Notes: a model not told the origin generated them from the sequence alone. Positions 46,354 through 58,617 are shown, counted from the stretch's first letter. The stretch: 64,000 bases of DNA from Abelmoschus esculentus (GCA_035048815.1 JAUCBN010000005.1:17696517-17760516); one strand, 5' to 3'. Made by a program: numbers and translations.

Positions 46354-47882
46354 CTACCAGTTGCCATCGCCGGATAGTCCGGCCGTGGCGTCTTGGGAGG
46401 AAACAGAGCGTCGGCAGCAGGAGGTGCGGCTTATGACATGGGAATCTAAGAACAACACAATAACTGTTATATCATCGTGAAAATGTCTCCTCACTCCACG
46501 CTCCATCTTTTTCAAGTCTGAATATCTCATTTCCCTCTTCTTTGCAGCTTCCCGAACTGCTGCTTTGATCAGTCTCCGAGCAATACCCTGCATGTATGCA
46601 TCCCGAGCCGAGTTAGTTCCGGTCCGAGATGATGACTTGTTCAAATAAAAACAGAGCTTACATTTCTCGGACAGGCGTTGACAATGTTAACTGCGTCTTG
46701 GTTGCTAAGTAGTTCCCAAAGACCGTCTGATGCAAATATAAGAAACTGGTCTTTTGGTTGGAGTTTCTGTACTAATATCGATGGCTTCGCTTGTAGGATC
46801 GGCTTCTCGAATGATTCCGGAACTCGAAACTTCGGTAACAGAGGTTCTTTGTTGAATTCCGGCTTCTTTAAATATGCATCACCAATGGCTCTTGAGATCT
46901 ATCACATGTATTGCATACAAAGTAAGCCCTGTTACTAGGCTAATACACTGGAAACAACAGGAGACAGTAAATTTACCTGTATTATACCCTTTACGCGCCA
47001 TACTTCGTGCCGAAGGACTACGATCTTCGGATCATTGGGATGTAATGATCTTAACTCCTCTCGAATCGATTCACTACGTACATTATGCTCGGATGATAGT
47101 TGAACTGCTTTCACCTCTTTAAAGGCTTTCTCAAGTGTACCTAAAACCACTCGAGAATCTCCGACGTTGGCAATGTATAGTAGTCCACCACAAATTATTC
47201 CAACCAGACAACATGAACCAACTGCAGCAATTTGAGGCTTACTTGGCCACTGCTTCTTGACGAGAGTAAGAAAATCTTCTTCAATAGCCAAAAATGCCTT
47301 GTTGATTACATCAGCTGACATTCCATTGTTCTCAGTTGTAAACTCTGTACCATTTATAGCATTCAAGTTAGCAACCATGGTCATTAGAGGTAGAGAAGGG
47401 GAAAATAAAATATATATAAGGGACGAGGTGTCGAGGTTAGAGGATTCGAGTTGAGTCCAAATTTGCCATTTTCGTCTATAATGCTAAGACTCGGGTGTAA
47501 ATGTCGAATACAGGTGTGCAGTCTGGCTTTAAATGGAGTGAAGAAAAAATAACATACTCTTGATGTAGCTGAAAAGGTGTTCATTTATAAACCTAGAAGC
47601 TTCAGGACCTCCATGACCATCATAAATTCCAACAAATGTTCCATAAGGCCCTGACTGAAATGAGCTCAATGGACCTGATTCAAGGTGACTATGGTCTTCC
47701 AACAGATTGTTTGCTTGAATTACTGCCATCGAAAACTTGCCGGTAAAATGTTCTCCGGCGTCTTTGTACCACAACAATCCATCAACTCTACCATTAGCAT
47801 CGCCGGCTTTACAAGAACTTTCACCATCAAAAGGCTGCCTCCAGCAACGAGACACAATTTGCTTCAAGGATCTTCGTACCAT
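46354..47882 (-). CDS. Protein phosphatase 2C, clade D type
   Basis: Four exons join in frame on the minus strand: 47882-47558, 47344-46977, 46898-46662 and 46587-46354, giving 387 aa, the usual size for this clade. The PP2C signature YGTFVGIYDGHGGPEASRF places the metal-binding D88-G89 near the N-terminus. It is followed by YIANVGDSRVVLG, LSSEHNVRSESIREEL, ISRAIGDAYLKKPEFNKEP, FLIFASDGLWELLSNQDAV and RHFHDDITVIVLFLDS, so all catalytic acidic positions are present. GKFSMAVIQANNLLEDHSHL is characteristic of plant clade D. These membrane-associated Ser/Thr phosphatases dephosphorylate plasma-membrane H+-ATPases and are inhibited by SAUR proteins (family knowledge). Here the C-terminus ends in a Ser-rich tail. 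No lesion seen. Confidence 0.93.
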
Positions 47883-49580
47883 ATCTTACATATTCTCACC
47901 AAAATGACCCAGAAATCAAATTGTTCATAAAAAACAATACTGGGAATTATGATCTGCTCTGGTTTTCCAAACTTGCAACAGATGATTCGGATATAAACAC
48001 ACAATAATCTGCATGGTTGCAATAAGAAGAAAGAAAACTTATAAAACCTTCATTTTAATCCTAAATAACAATATCAGGAACTCTATTGCAGGCATAATCA
48101 AATCAACCCATGTATGCTTTTGGAGATCCAACAAAGCACAATGTTGCTCCACTCTTTATTCTTCTTGAAATATTCAAGTATCAAAACATGATTACAAGGA
48201 TATAACCCTTTGATGATCTTCTAAAATACATGAAAAAACTTCAAGAAGATTGAATATACACGTGTTAAGACTTGTACTCGTATCCGACACTAAAACTCAA
48301 GTCAAGTAACATAAGCCTATTCACATTGCATGAAATGAACAAAGACAAGACTAGAATTTCATATTATGAACATCTAGATGTGGCGACGGAACTAAATAAT
48401 TTACCTCTAATGCTAAATTCTGGTTCTGTTTTTTTATATATTGATGAACAAATATAGAATAAAAAAATATAGCAGTGGACAATATATATAGGGACGGAAC
48501 TATACCCACGTGGAGAGGGACAATCGCCCCACAACCAAAGAATTTTTTTTTCACTTTTACCCCCTATTTAAATTCTTTTAAAATTATTTTTTTTTATGAA
48601 TTTGTCACCTACCTCTAAATATTTACGTTTTGTCCTTTCAAAACCAAATCCTAACTCGTACCTGAATATATAAAAACAAATTTAGACATTTATGAATTGA
48701 AACCTTAAAACATCAAACAAAATAAAAAAATTGATGATCTTAATAACTGACTACAAATATTTAAATCTCGAATTACAAAAAATATGAAACCTGAAATAAA
48801 ATTAAAATAAAAACCTGACAACTATTAAATTATACACCTTAAAGCATAAAAATCCAGATTGCAAAACGAAAAAGAAAAGCAAGCATCCATCGTCATAAAA
48901 ACATCAAAACATGATTATTTAAAAAAACAATCAAAGATCAAACAGATATTTCCTTCCTACGTACCTTAAGAAACAATGAAGATTTCTGTATGATCTTTCA
49001 GTTGTGGAGCTGTCTAAGATTAATCAAAACCCCATTATTTCTAAACTCGATGAACCAAACAATCGAACAAAGGAAATATATTTTTGAGGGAAAGAAAAAA
49101 ACCAAAATGGAGGAAAGGTTTGAAGGGTAGATTTTTGGAGAAACTTTTTTAACAAAAGAAATCTCGAGTTTATGATTCTGATTTGTTTCTGTTTTTCTTT
49201 CTTTTTTTCCTTTCATTTTTATGTTCTAATTTATTAGCTGTATAATGCGAGGGTTTTACCGGTTTTCAGGATTTCAACAAACCATAACTTTCTCTCTCTT
49301 TTTTTAGAAAACTGGTATAACTTTTTTCCCCTCCTTTTTAGGTAAGTATTTATTCCTTGGATTTAAATAAAGCAATAAAATTTTGATTATAAATTGAATA
49401 TTTATATATATTTTTTGTGAAAATAATATGATTCCATAAAGAAGGAAAATTATATATGAAAATATTACCAAGGTTTTATTTTTAAATTTTAAGTTTAATC
49501 ATAAGAAAAAAAAAACTGTAATAATATTTAAGTGTAAACAACCTAATAAATTTGAAATTAAAATTACAAGATAAAACTTA
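47883..49580. other. Upstream region of the PP2C gene
   Basis: About 1.7 kb before the PP2C start codon on its strand. 48980-49220 is GA-rich on the minus strand and could be a 5' UTR exon, but I could not fix splice sites. No other gene is recognised. Confidence 0.35.
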
Positions 49581-49589
49581 TGCTTAATC

Positions 49590-50188
49590 TGGCATTGCTT
49601 ATAAAAAGTGCAATTAAAAAAGTGATTTTAAAAGTGTAGTAGAAAAAGTGATTTTAAAAAGTTAAGTAGTATTTGTTATTGATGTCAAAAGTGGTTTTGA
49701 AAAGATAAAATTTCTATTTTAGACATGATGTTGTAAGGTATAAATGAACTTAAATTATAATAAATTTTTTATTTTTTAGTTAATGTTATGATTATTAAAT
49801 AAATTAATTTAAATTATAATAAAAATTTAAATTTTTATAAAATTTAATTTAAAAATATAAATTATATTCTAAAATATATTCAAACATAATAATTACAAAT
49901 TAATAATAAATATAAAATAAAAAATTTTATTATTAATATAAATATTAAAATAAATTATAAATAAAATAATTTTATTCTTAATATAAATATTATAAAATAT
50001 ATATTATTTTATAATTATATATGTATAAATATTATTTAACAATTACAAATTATATATGTATAAATTATAGCTTTCGGGTTTGAATAAAAAAGTTGGTTTA
50101 AAAACAATAAAACACAATCAAAATCTGATAAAAGCACTTAAAAAAGTATTTTTGGTTGCTTAAGAGCAACCAAAAACAGGCCCTTAAA
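49590..50188. mobile_element. Short non-autonomous element, second member
   Basis: Related to 6860-7450 through TTTTAGACATGATGTTGTAA (49720-49739) and repeated AAAAAGTGATTTTAAAAGT boxes. The right side carries AAAGCACTTAAAAAAGTATT, then GGTTGCTTAAGAGCAACC, a perfect hairpin. It is cut at 50188 by the LINE insertion; the remainder resumes at 53446. Confidence 0.55.
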
Positions 50189-51259
50189 AGAGAGAAAGTA
50201 GGATGGTTTCGTGCTATTTGGGGTGGCCTAACACTTCCGAGACATTCCTTTATCACTTGGTTAACTTTAATGAATAGATTACCAACTAAAAATCGTATGT
50301 TATTTTGGGGGCTTTTGGTTGATCCAAATTGTATTCTCTGTTCTGATTCTATAAAAACAAGAGAACATTTATTTTGTGACTGTAGGTTTATTAAAGAAGT
50401 TTGACATCTCATCTTACAAAATAATGCTATTAGGCCTATTGTGGGAGGATGGGAAATGCAACTTGACTAGATGCAGAGGCATGGCAAGGGGAAGACACTG
50501 CGGGCTGCCATTATTCGCATAACTTGGGGGCGATGCTGTATTATGTTTGGCAGGAAAGAAATAACAGATTGCATGGGAAAGGTAGTAGGAGTGCTCGAAA
50601 CATTTTGATGCAAATTAAATCTGATGTTGGTATGAGGTTGCGAGTGTAACCCCCTAGACCGGCCTATGCGAAAAGCCCGACCTAAAGTAGTCATATTTTT
50701 TTTCCAAACGAACATAAAACAAATACAAGTTTAACCAAAATTAAAATATCCTGTAAAGATGACAATTCCATCAAAATCATAAATTCAACCATAATCCATA
50801 TGATCATAGTAAACTGTTAACCTCAAGGGTAATGTGCGTTCAAAACATTACTCATAAAACAATCCGTATCGCAGAAATAAAACATGATGAGTTAAAACTA
50901 TTCAGTAACAAAATATAGGCATAACGGTAGCAAAATAAAGGCACATGTCACCATAACTAAAAACCCGGAGAATATAAGAATTGCATCAAAAGATAATCTA
51001 GGAGGTGTAGATCCTCCGGGTGCCAAATCCGGGATGCCTATCTACGGATATCTGAAAGGGGGAAGAAAACAAGTATGAGCTATGGAGCCTAGTGTGTTCC
51101 AGCAGTGCATAAAAATCACAGGTAAAACAATATATAATGATATCATAAAGACAATGCATGAAATGCATGGCATGATATACTACCCCCAACCGATCTCCAG
51201 GATACGATTCCCCAGAACAGTATCTAGTACAGGCATTAACCTGAGCCCAAAGGGGCAAA

Positions 51260-51372
51260 GGTACCGTAAACAGGACGAAATTACCCCGGCTGTAGCACGG
51301 GAACCGATATCAGGACGGAATTACCCTAACCGTAGCTAGGAACCGTAACAGGACGGAATTACCAGCTGGATC
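51260..51372. repeat. ~40-bp tandem repeat in solo LTR
   Basis: Three copies of a unit containing ACCGTAAACAGGACGAAATT then ACC...CGTAGC start near 51263, 51302 and 51343. Confidence 0.7.
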
Positions 51373-52097
51373 AAGGTTGAACCGAATAACAGGCACTACT
51401 CATCATCCCCAAACCTAAAGTGACAGGCATACAATAATAACAGGTATAATGATGGCAGTGACAGTATTTATCCAGATATCATGTAATGCTAAATTAGGAC
51501 ATGTCATGTAAAATATATCAGGCATATAGTAAAGCAGAATGTGATCAAGTTCAACATATGTGTCTAGGTAAAGTCTGGAAACAGTCATGTGTACATGCTT
51601 GGTTTGTAAAATGGGAAAGCAATAATATAAACATATAACACGTAAGGGAACACACCTCAAAAGAGTAGAAGCACACAGGTGGTCTACTAGGCGGCTGAGC
51701 CTCGTTCAGCAGCAGTACTGGACCCTATAGGTACACGATAAGGTTTTATATCAATACAGGAATCTAGATACAGGATTTATTCACTAGAGATGAGAAAACA
51801 TACGAGTCACGATCGGATCACGAGTCGGGTCGAACCGGGAGGAACCAGGCTGGGTTGATACTCGATCGGGAGGACTATGAGATCCTACAAGTAAACAGGT
51901 ATCGATATCAGACCCAGACTAAAACTCTGAACTTAACTTAATTTAACTTAGAAGAAAAGTTTGACTCAAGACTTTAAAGTCCAATTTGGAGGCTTTCGGG
52001 ATTGAATTTCGAAAAATGGACTTCACGGATGGACTCAAGACGTCGAAAAACATAAAATAGGGGTTTTTGAAAATTTTTGACTTTTTGGTCAAAGTCA

Positions 52098-52335
52098 ACG
52101 CTGACGTCAGCAGCTGCGTCAGCTGCCACATCAGCTGTCAATGCTGACGTCAGCTGCCACGTCAGTAGTCAATGCTGACGTCAGCAGCCACGTCAGCAGT
52201 CAACGCTGACGTCAGCAGCCATGTCAGCAGTCAACGCTGACGTCAACTGCCACTTCAGCAGTCACGTCAGCTGCCACGTCAGTAGTCAATGCTGACGTCA
52301 ACAGCCACGTCAATAGTCAACGCTGACGTCATCGG
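52098..52335. repeat. 31-bp tandem array of TGACGTCA octamers
   Basis: Seven perfect TGACGTCA palindromes start at 52102, 52145, 52176, 52207, 52238, 52293 and 52324. Most intervals are exactly 31 bp, with the unit alternating between TGACGTCAGCAGCC and CACGTCAGCAGTCAACGC. The unit also holds ACGTCA half sites. TGACGTCA and TGACG are bZIP (TGA, HY5, CREB-like) binding sequences. Confidence 0.9.
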
Positions 52336-52500
52336 TCAATGGGTCGGGTCTGGTCAACGGGTCAGGTCTGGTCAATGGGTTGGGTCGGTCAACGGGTCGG
52401 GTCGGGTTGGACTGGTTCGGTTCGGTTCGGGTTGGACCGGTTCGGTTTGGGTTAGACCGGTTCGGTTCAGTTCGGATTGGCCGGTTTAGACCGGTCGGCT
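52336..52500. repeat. GGGTCGG/GGTTCGG simple array in solo LTR
   Basis: Repeats of GGTCAACGGGTCGGGT pass into GGACCGGTTCGGTTCGG units, low-complexity GC-rich DNA. A shorter version occurs near 18405 in the other solo LTR. Confidence 0.75.
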
Positions 52501-53090
52501 CCCGGCAGCCATCCACGGTGGCCGGAAATCGCTCGTGATGGCGCGTGAAGCCCACGCGCGGCCTAAAACGGCCGGAAAACACCTCTCCATGCTCGGAAAC
52601 ATCCTAGAAACACCCCAGAACACGTTGTTACCCAAGATTATTCCAGAAACAACTTCAAACGGTGAAAAACTCACCTTGAATCAAAACCGTTGGAACCTCC
52701 GACGAAGGCTCAAACGGCGGCGGACGAAGGCGATTGAAGAGGGTTTTGCTTGCCTCTCGGTGCTGGACTCGGTCGAGCCGTCGACGCGCCAATAGGGGAA
52801 CGACGGTGGCCGGATTTATCGGATAAAGAAAAGGGTTTAAACCCTAAGATCGGCGAGGCTTTAAGCCTCGATTGGTGGCGGTTGCGGCGGCGTTAGGGCG
52901 CGTCGGGTGAGGGGTTCGGCTCAGGGTGCGACAGCGAGCACGGTGGTGGCGGCGGTGCAGCACACGGACCGGCGGTGGACAGGTTGCGCGGCGGCCGGAG
53001 ACGGGGGTAGGTGAAGGGTTTAAACGTTTCGAACAGATGGATATTTAGATCTCAAATGGTTCTAACATGAACCAACAGATTTATTCGAAA

Positions 53091-53112
53091 CTATTATTAT
53101 TATTATTATTAT
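53091..53112. repeat. (TTA)n microsatellite
   Basis: Seven uninterrupted TTA/ATT units inside the solo LTR. Confidence 0.9.
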
Positions 53113-53162
53113 CCGAAATAGGGTTAAAATATAGGCAAGCGGTTGGAGAATCAAACTTAAGA

Positions 53163-53240
53163 GCTATTTAGCTTAGCTGGTTAAGTTATGGGTTTAACAA
53201 ACTGAAGGTCATGGGTTCGAAACCCCATAACTACATTTTT
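53163..53240 (+). repeat. tRNA-like module in solo LTR
   Basis: TTTAGCTTAGCTGGTTAAG (D-arm/A-box-like) and CATGGGTTCGAAACCCC (T-arm/B-box-like, with a perfect 5-bp stem) bracket an anticodon-like hairpin GGGTTTAACAAACTGA. The acceptor arms do not pair. It looks like a tRNA relic or an acquired pol III promoter. Confidence 0.55.
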
Positions 53241-53445
53241 CTTTCTTTCCTTTTAGATTTCAAGTGTTACAGCGAGGATGTAGTAAACTTGCTCATTCTT
53301 CTCCTTCTCTTCTTGTTTCTTGGAATTTAGTTTAAGTTTTTCTATTTTTGAATTTATTGTAAAGTGAATTGGTTATTTTTTGATGGTTCTTTGGATGAAA
53401 TAAAAATAAATATTTATCCCAAAAAAAAAAAAACAGCCCCTTAAA

Positions 53446-55616
53446 TTTATCAAAAAGCTCTACTACTATATGTGCAATTAGGAATCATGGTGGGTATGCA
53501 TAAGGTACACAACTAAGAATTTCAATCAATTTACTAATGAATTCATTTTTTTTATCAATTTAAGGGATAATCGTTACAACCCTATCTTTTGGATTTGATT
53601 AAGATAAAATCAACTATAGTTTTTGTCTAAGACTAAACTAAAACATCTCCTTTTACAAAGGATAACAAGATGTAAACTAGTAAACCTCTCAATTTACAAG
53701 AATTTAACTCACAAGAAAGAGTATAAAAGATATATAAATGAGTACTCTCTTGATCAACATGCTTAGATATCTTATCTTCTTCTTCTTCAAGTGTCCTTAA
53801 CTTGTATTTATAAAGTAAAATAAAAAACTACTTAAAAAACTAATCATTAAAAACTAATTGTCAAAAAACTAACCATTGGAGACTTTAATTAATTTTATAA
53901 TATTTTTAATTTAAAAATATTTTTTCATTGAGTTATATCAAAGTAAATATATTAATAATCTCTCCTTTTTTAATATAACAAAATCACTTAAAAAATTATT
54001 TTTGAGATTAATCCCTTCAATAAAATTAAAGTTTAAATAAGAGATTAAAGTTTTAAAATCATTAAAACCCCTCTTGTTTATTTAAAACATTTAAAAAGTT
54101 AATTTTTCATGATATAGATTAAAAAGAGAAAAAAAATTAAAGCGGAAGATATAGAAGATTTTGCAAGTATATATTTTTAATTTAATATTAATATTAATTT
54201 TTTAAAATTTAATTTAAAATTTGATTTAACTTAGTGTTGATTATAATTAAAATAAGTTCAATATTTTAAATATTTTTGTGTTAAATAGAAGTTGAAGATT
54301 AAAAGTGAGAAATATTGTTGAAGAAATTTGTTGAGAAGAGTAAATTTTTGAATAGAAGATTTTGGAGAAATATTGTATATAATTTTTAATTTAGTGTTGC
54401 TATTTTTAAAATTTAGTATGAAAATATTATTTATATTTTTAATTCAGTTTTTACAATGATTAATGTAAGTTCGATGATTTGAATATTTTTGTGTTAAATA
54501 AGGGTTGAAGATTGAAGGTGAAAATATTTTTGAAGAAAATGTTTGAGTAAAAAATTTGAAAAACTATTATAATTAATTTTTAAATTGTTTTTTAGTATTT
54601 TTTTAATTTAGTACAAAAATTTAATTTATATTTTTAATCTGATGATTAACGTAAGTTTAATGATTTGAAGATTTTTCTGTTAAATAGGATTTAAGGTTGA
54701 TGATGATGTGTTAAATAGAGGTTGAAAGTTGATGATGATTACTATAAGTTCAATGGTGAAGTAAGTTTAATGATTTGATATATTTTTTATTTTTTTTTAA
54801 TAAATTAATAATTTAACTTATTTTATAGAGATAAAAATTTAAGAGTAATTTTAATTAAGCAGTAAGTAAATAAGTAAAGGAAAGGAAATATTACCTAATT
54901 ATTTAATAATAATTTTGGTTGATTATGATTATTATTTTTTAACGTTTAATCTTTGTTTTCTGTTTTATAAGATGACTAAACAAAATTTTTTGTTGTATTT
55001 ATAGGACCGACTGATTAGATGGTATACATTTTATTAAAATTTATTGGTTTTAAATTATTATTTCTTTATTTTTGATAATAATTATGTTTAAATAATACGT
55101 TAATTATAGGATATAGAAGAAATATTTAAACATCTTTAAAACACGGTAGAAACTCCTCTAAATAATAGAATTTTAAATTTTTTGTATATTGTGAATTTTA
55201 TCATGTCACGTTCCTTCATGGTTATAAGTTGATTTCCGGATTGATTATCACTCTAATCGAGCGTTGAAGACCCGAAACACATGCATTTTATATGTCTTGT
55301 GAAGAATGTACGATTACGCTGTAAGATATAGTTTATCTTATTGATGTCCCGATAAACGAGAAGTTATTAATCGAACATACTCATGGTTACTGCAATTTAT
55401 GAAAAATACTTTGAGAAGGTGTCATATGAGAATAATATAAAAGAATTTTGTGTGAATTTGAGTTGGTTGAAAAATGAATTTTAATTTTAAAAATATAGTA
55501 CGATTGAAAAGATTTATCGGATCAATCAAACATATATTCTACAGATGATAGGTATTCTGAGACCTATGGAGATAATGGCAAAGCTTTTACCGCCACACCA
55601 ACCTTTACTTTCTAAT
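53446..55616. other. AT-rich DNA with diverged ~200-bp repeats
   Basis: No gene recognised. Three diverged copies of a unit with TAAGTTCAATGATTTGAATA, TTTTTGTGTTAAATA and GGTTGAAGATT start near 54253, 54466 and 54652, with a partial fourth near 54760. About 53600-53940 is repeat-like, and 55195-55600 is moderately complex but carries stops in all frames. Confidence 0.45.
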
Positions 55617-55742
55617 ATGGAGATAATGTTGAACATTGTTGAACACTATTAAATTGATTAATAAAGATTAAAAATTCTAAGGACTCAACGTATAATTAAT
55701 AATTATTTAAAATAAAATTTTAATTAAATTATTTCTATAGAG

Positions 55743-57062
55743 AAAACTATAAGGGTAGTCACTAAATTGTCACTTTTTTATTTTGGTCACTCAATTATTT
55801 TTTTTATCAAAATCATCATTAATATTTTATTTTATTATCATTTTGGTCATCAAAACATTAAATATATAATAAGATTATACTATAACATGATTTAATAATA
55901 ATTTTAGTCTCTAAAATTATGATATTATATCAATTTAATCCTAATAAAAAATAACTAATTAAATAAATTTTTATATTTTTAGATAAACCCACATAATAAT
56001 ACAAAATATTTTTTATCCCAAAAAAATCACCTTTCATGCCTTTCGATCACTCATTGTTTCTCCTTTAACTCTTATGTTCAAATTTTTAACAAGAATTTTT
56101 ATTTCAGTTTTATTTTCTTCAAGTTTTATGTTTGTTTGTTTATTTTAATATTCTTTTATTTTATTTCATACTCAGATAAACAATACTAAATTTAAAACCC
56201 AACAATCACATTTCTGATCTTTAAAACAATTAGTTAATAAAAATTAAAAAAATATAACAAAACCCTATGTTTATCTTTCTGGTTTTATCCCTACGATAAA
56301 AGAAAACCATAACAAAAAACAATAATTTAACTAAAATATTTAATAAATTTAAAACTTCTTCGTAAATGTATTTTTTTAAAACTGATTTTTATATAAAAAG
56401 GTTATAAGTTAAATTTTGATTAAAATTAAAAAAAAAACGATATTCAATTATTGTTTTGTAAGTTTAGTATTGAAACATAATAATTTTATGCACATTGATT
56501 TGGTTGGAATTCGAATAAACGTCTAAAGAATTTTTGAACTACAAGAACAATTTTACACTTGACATTACTTCATTTTATATTTTTTATTTTAATATTTATA
56601 TGTAAAATGTTAAAATATTTGTACAGATTTAACTTTAAAGTGGTTTGCGAGTAATTTGGAGAATTAAAGAAATTAAATTAGATTTTAAGAGAACAAATAA
56701 TAAAATTAAAGTAATATTTTATAATCTAAAATTTAATGAGTTGTTAAAGATACAAGAGAAATAAAAAATGAGTTGATTAATTAATTTTAAGAGTAGTGTC
56801 GCAAATGAAAAAAAGAATTTAGGATTTAATCAAAAATATTTGATGATTTATTTTTTATTGGGATTAATTTGATATAATATAATAATTTTACATACTAAAA
56901 TTATTATTAAATAATATTATATTATAATTTTTGTTAAATGTTTAATGTACGATGATTAAAATGAGAACGGAATAAAATGTTAGTGATGATTATTATTAAA
57001 AATTTAGTTGGGTGACCAGAAAATGAAGATAGTTAGATGATCACCTGTGTAATTTTTTCTAT
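55743..57062. mobile_element. Fold-back element nested in left fold-back
   Basis: The left side has AAGGGTAGTCACTAAATTGT and TTTGGTCACTCAATT; the right side has the inverted AGTTGGGTGACCAGAAAATG and GATGATCACCTGTGTAATT. Arms match imperfectly for about 180 bp around an AT-rich centre. A clear target duplication was not established, so edges are approximate. Confidence 0.6.
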
Positions 57063-57479
57063 AAAAAATAATTTAATTAAAATTTTATTTTAAATAATTA
57101 CTAATTATATGTTAAGTACTTAAGATTTTTAATTTTTATAAATTAATTTAATAGTGTTCAATAATGTTCAACGTTAGTGGTGTTCGACGCACGTGGTAGA
57201 CTCATCCATCACATAAACCACCAAATCAAATCAAATAATTAAAAATAAAAACATTTTAAATACGTTTAACGTAGGGATGAGTCTACCACGTGCGTCGAAC
57301 ATTGCTGAACACCATTAACATTGAACACCGCTAAACACTATTAAACTAATTAATAAAAATTAAAAATTTCAAGTACTAAACATATAATTTTAAATTATTT
57401 AAAATAAAATTTTAAATGAATTATATATATTATATTATAATTTTTTAAAATAATTTATTAAAATAATTTATATTTTAAA

Positions 57480-57890
57480 AATAAAAAATATTAAATCCAA
57501 AACCTAAAACCTTAAACTCAAGGTAAAAATACTAAACATTAAATCTTAAAATTCAAAACACTAAATCATAAACTCTAAACCTTAAAACCCTAAAATCATA
57601 AACCATAAAATCTAAAAATATAACCATAACCTAAACCCTAAAATAGAAAACTTGAAACTCTAAAAAGCATAAACCCTAAACTTGAAACCCAAAATTAGTT
57701 TAAAATTTAGATATAGAGGTTTTGGTTATTTTAGGGTTTAGTTATAGTGTTTATTGTTTAGTTTTTAGGGTTTTTTATTTTAAGTTTTGGATTTAGGGTT
57801 TTGAGATTTTATATTTTAGGGTTTGGAGTTTAATGTTTAGTGATTTAAGTTTTGTATTTTGGTTTTAAGATTTAGAGTTTAAAATTTTTT
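57480..57890. repeat. Head-to-head telomere-like repeats
   Basis: 57480-57690 contains many AAACCCTAAA/AAACCTTAAA phrases, and 57715-57880 many TTTAGGGTTT phrases, with the strand switch near 57700. The motif is that of the plant telomere (TTTAGGG) but interspersed and degenerate. It forms the loop-proximal part of the right fold-back. Confidence 0.75.
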
Positions 57891-58617
57891 ATTTTTTAAA
57901 ATTAATTTAAATTAGTATTTTATTAATTATTTAAAAAATAAAATAATATATATAGAAATTAATTTAATAAAAATTTTATTTTAAATAATTTACAATTACT
58001 TATTGAGTTCTTAAATTTTTTAACCTTTATTAATTAGTTTAATAATGTTCAGCGATATTCCTCATTAGCGGTGTTCAGCAGTGTTCGACGTCCGTTATAG
58101 AATTTTCCTTAACGTAGTTACTAAAGTTAGATTTAAAATGAAAATAGATTTATATCTTTTTATTTTAAAATTAAATAGAATATTTAAAATATTTTGTAAA
58201 TATTTGATTTAATTTAAATATGAAAATATTAAATATTATATTTAAAAAATTATTTGATTTAACATATTCAAATATTTTTTTATATTTAAATTAAATCATT
58301 TGAATATTTAATTTTATTTAATTAAATTAAAATTAAAATTAAATTAATATAATAGATAAATAATAATGATCAAATGCATATTTTATAAATTCTAGTTAAT
58401 TATCATATCATTTATCCGTCACCCCTTCATTAGTTTTTAACTACAATAATCAAATAAGTCAATTTAATAATTTTAATAGCTTGATTGATGAATTATCTAA
58501 TTCGATGATCAAAATAAATTTCTCTAAATAATTTGATAATTACTTGTATAGTTTATCCTAATTTGATTTGGTTTGATAAAATATAAGTACATAAACATAA
58601 AAAATATTAGGCATAAG

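Larger units (their letters stand above)
50645..53271. mobile_element. Gypsy-type solo LTR with GCGAG TSD
   Basis: TGTAAC at 50645 and GTTACA at 53271 bound 2627 bp, flanked by the 5-bp duplication GCGAG at 50640-50644 and 53272-53276. It lies in the LINE 3' region. It shares blocks with the solo LTR at 17180-19029 and carries three internal repeat zones. The strand of the parent element cannot be set without a primer site. Confidence 0.9.
50189..53430 (+). mobile_element. 5'-truncated LINE tail with poly(A) and TSD
   Basis: The body starts inside the C-terminal zinc-binding region of a plant LINE reverse transcriptase: FRAIWGGLTLPRHSFITWLT, LPTKNRMLFWG, PNCILCSDSIKTREHLFCDC, then WGRCCIMFGRKE. 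It ends in a 12-13-base A tract near 53421-53433. Flanks AAACAGGCCCTTAAA (50174-50188) and AAACAGCCCCTTAAA (53431-53445) form a 15-bp duplication with one mismatch, as expected of target-primed reverse transcription. The 3' UTR holds a nested 2.6-kb solo LTR, so the original insert was only about 0.6 kb. Confidence 0.88.
55628..58105. mobile_element. Double fold-back cluster with four related arms
   Basis: Related arms lie at about 55628-55742 (forward), 57063-57207 (inverted), 57275-57425 (forward) and 57955-58105 (inverted). All contain a TTGAACACTATTAAA-like and a TTATTTAAAATAAAATTTTA-like block. The two inner arms include a perfect 25-bp inverted pair around CACGTGGTAGACTCATCC (57183-57207 and 57275-57299) with a 67-bp spacer. 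I read this as two fold-back elements side by side, or one element duplicated in inverse orientation. Confidence 0.7.

Noticed and set aside
46271..46480. Small plus-strand proteins over the PP2C and PRR genes
   Set aside because: They are antisense or out-of-frame shadows of well-supported exons with conserved domains on the other strand or frame.
52098..52335. CRISPR array
   Set aside because: The 31-bp periodic unit has no unique spacers, consists of TGACGTCA/CACGTCA repeats within an LTR, and the genome is a plant's.
52535..52990. GC-rich open frames as a host gene
   Set aside because: They lie wholly inside the solo LTR, are short on both strands and lack recognisable domains or splice structure.
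57480..57890. True telomere or recent interstitial telomere
   Set aside because: The TTTAGGG phrases are interspersed and degenerate and lie within a fold-back element, not in a perfect tandem array.
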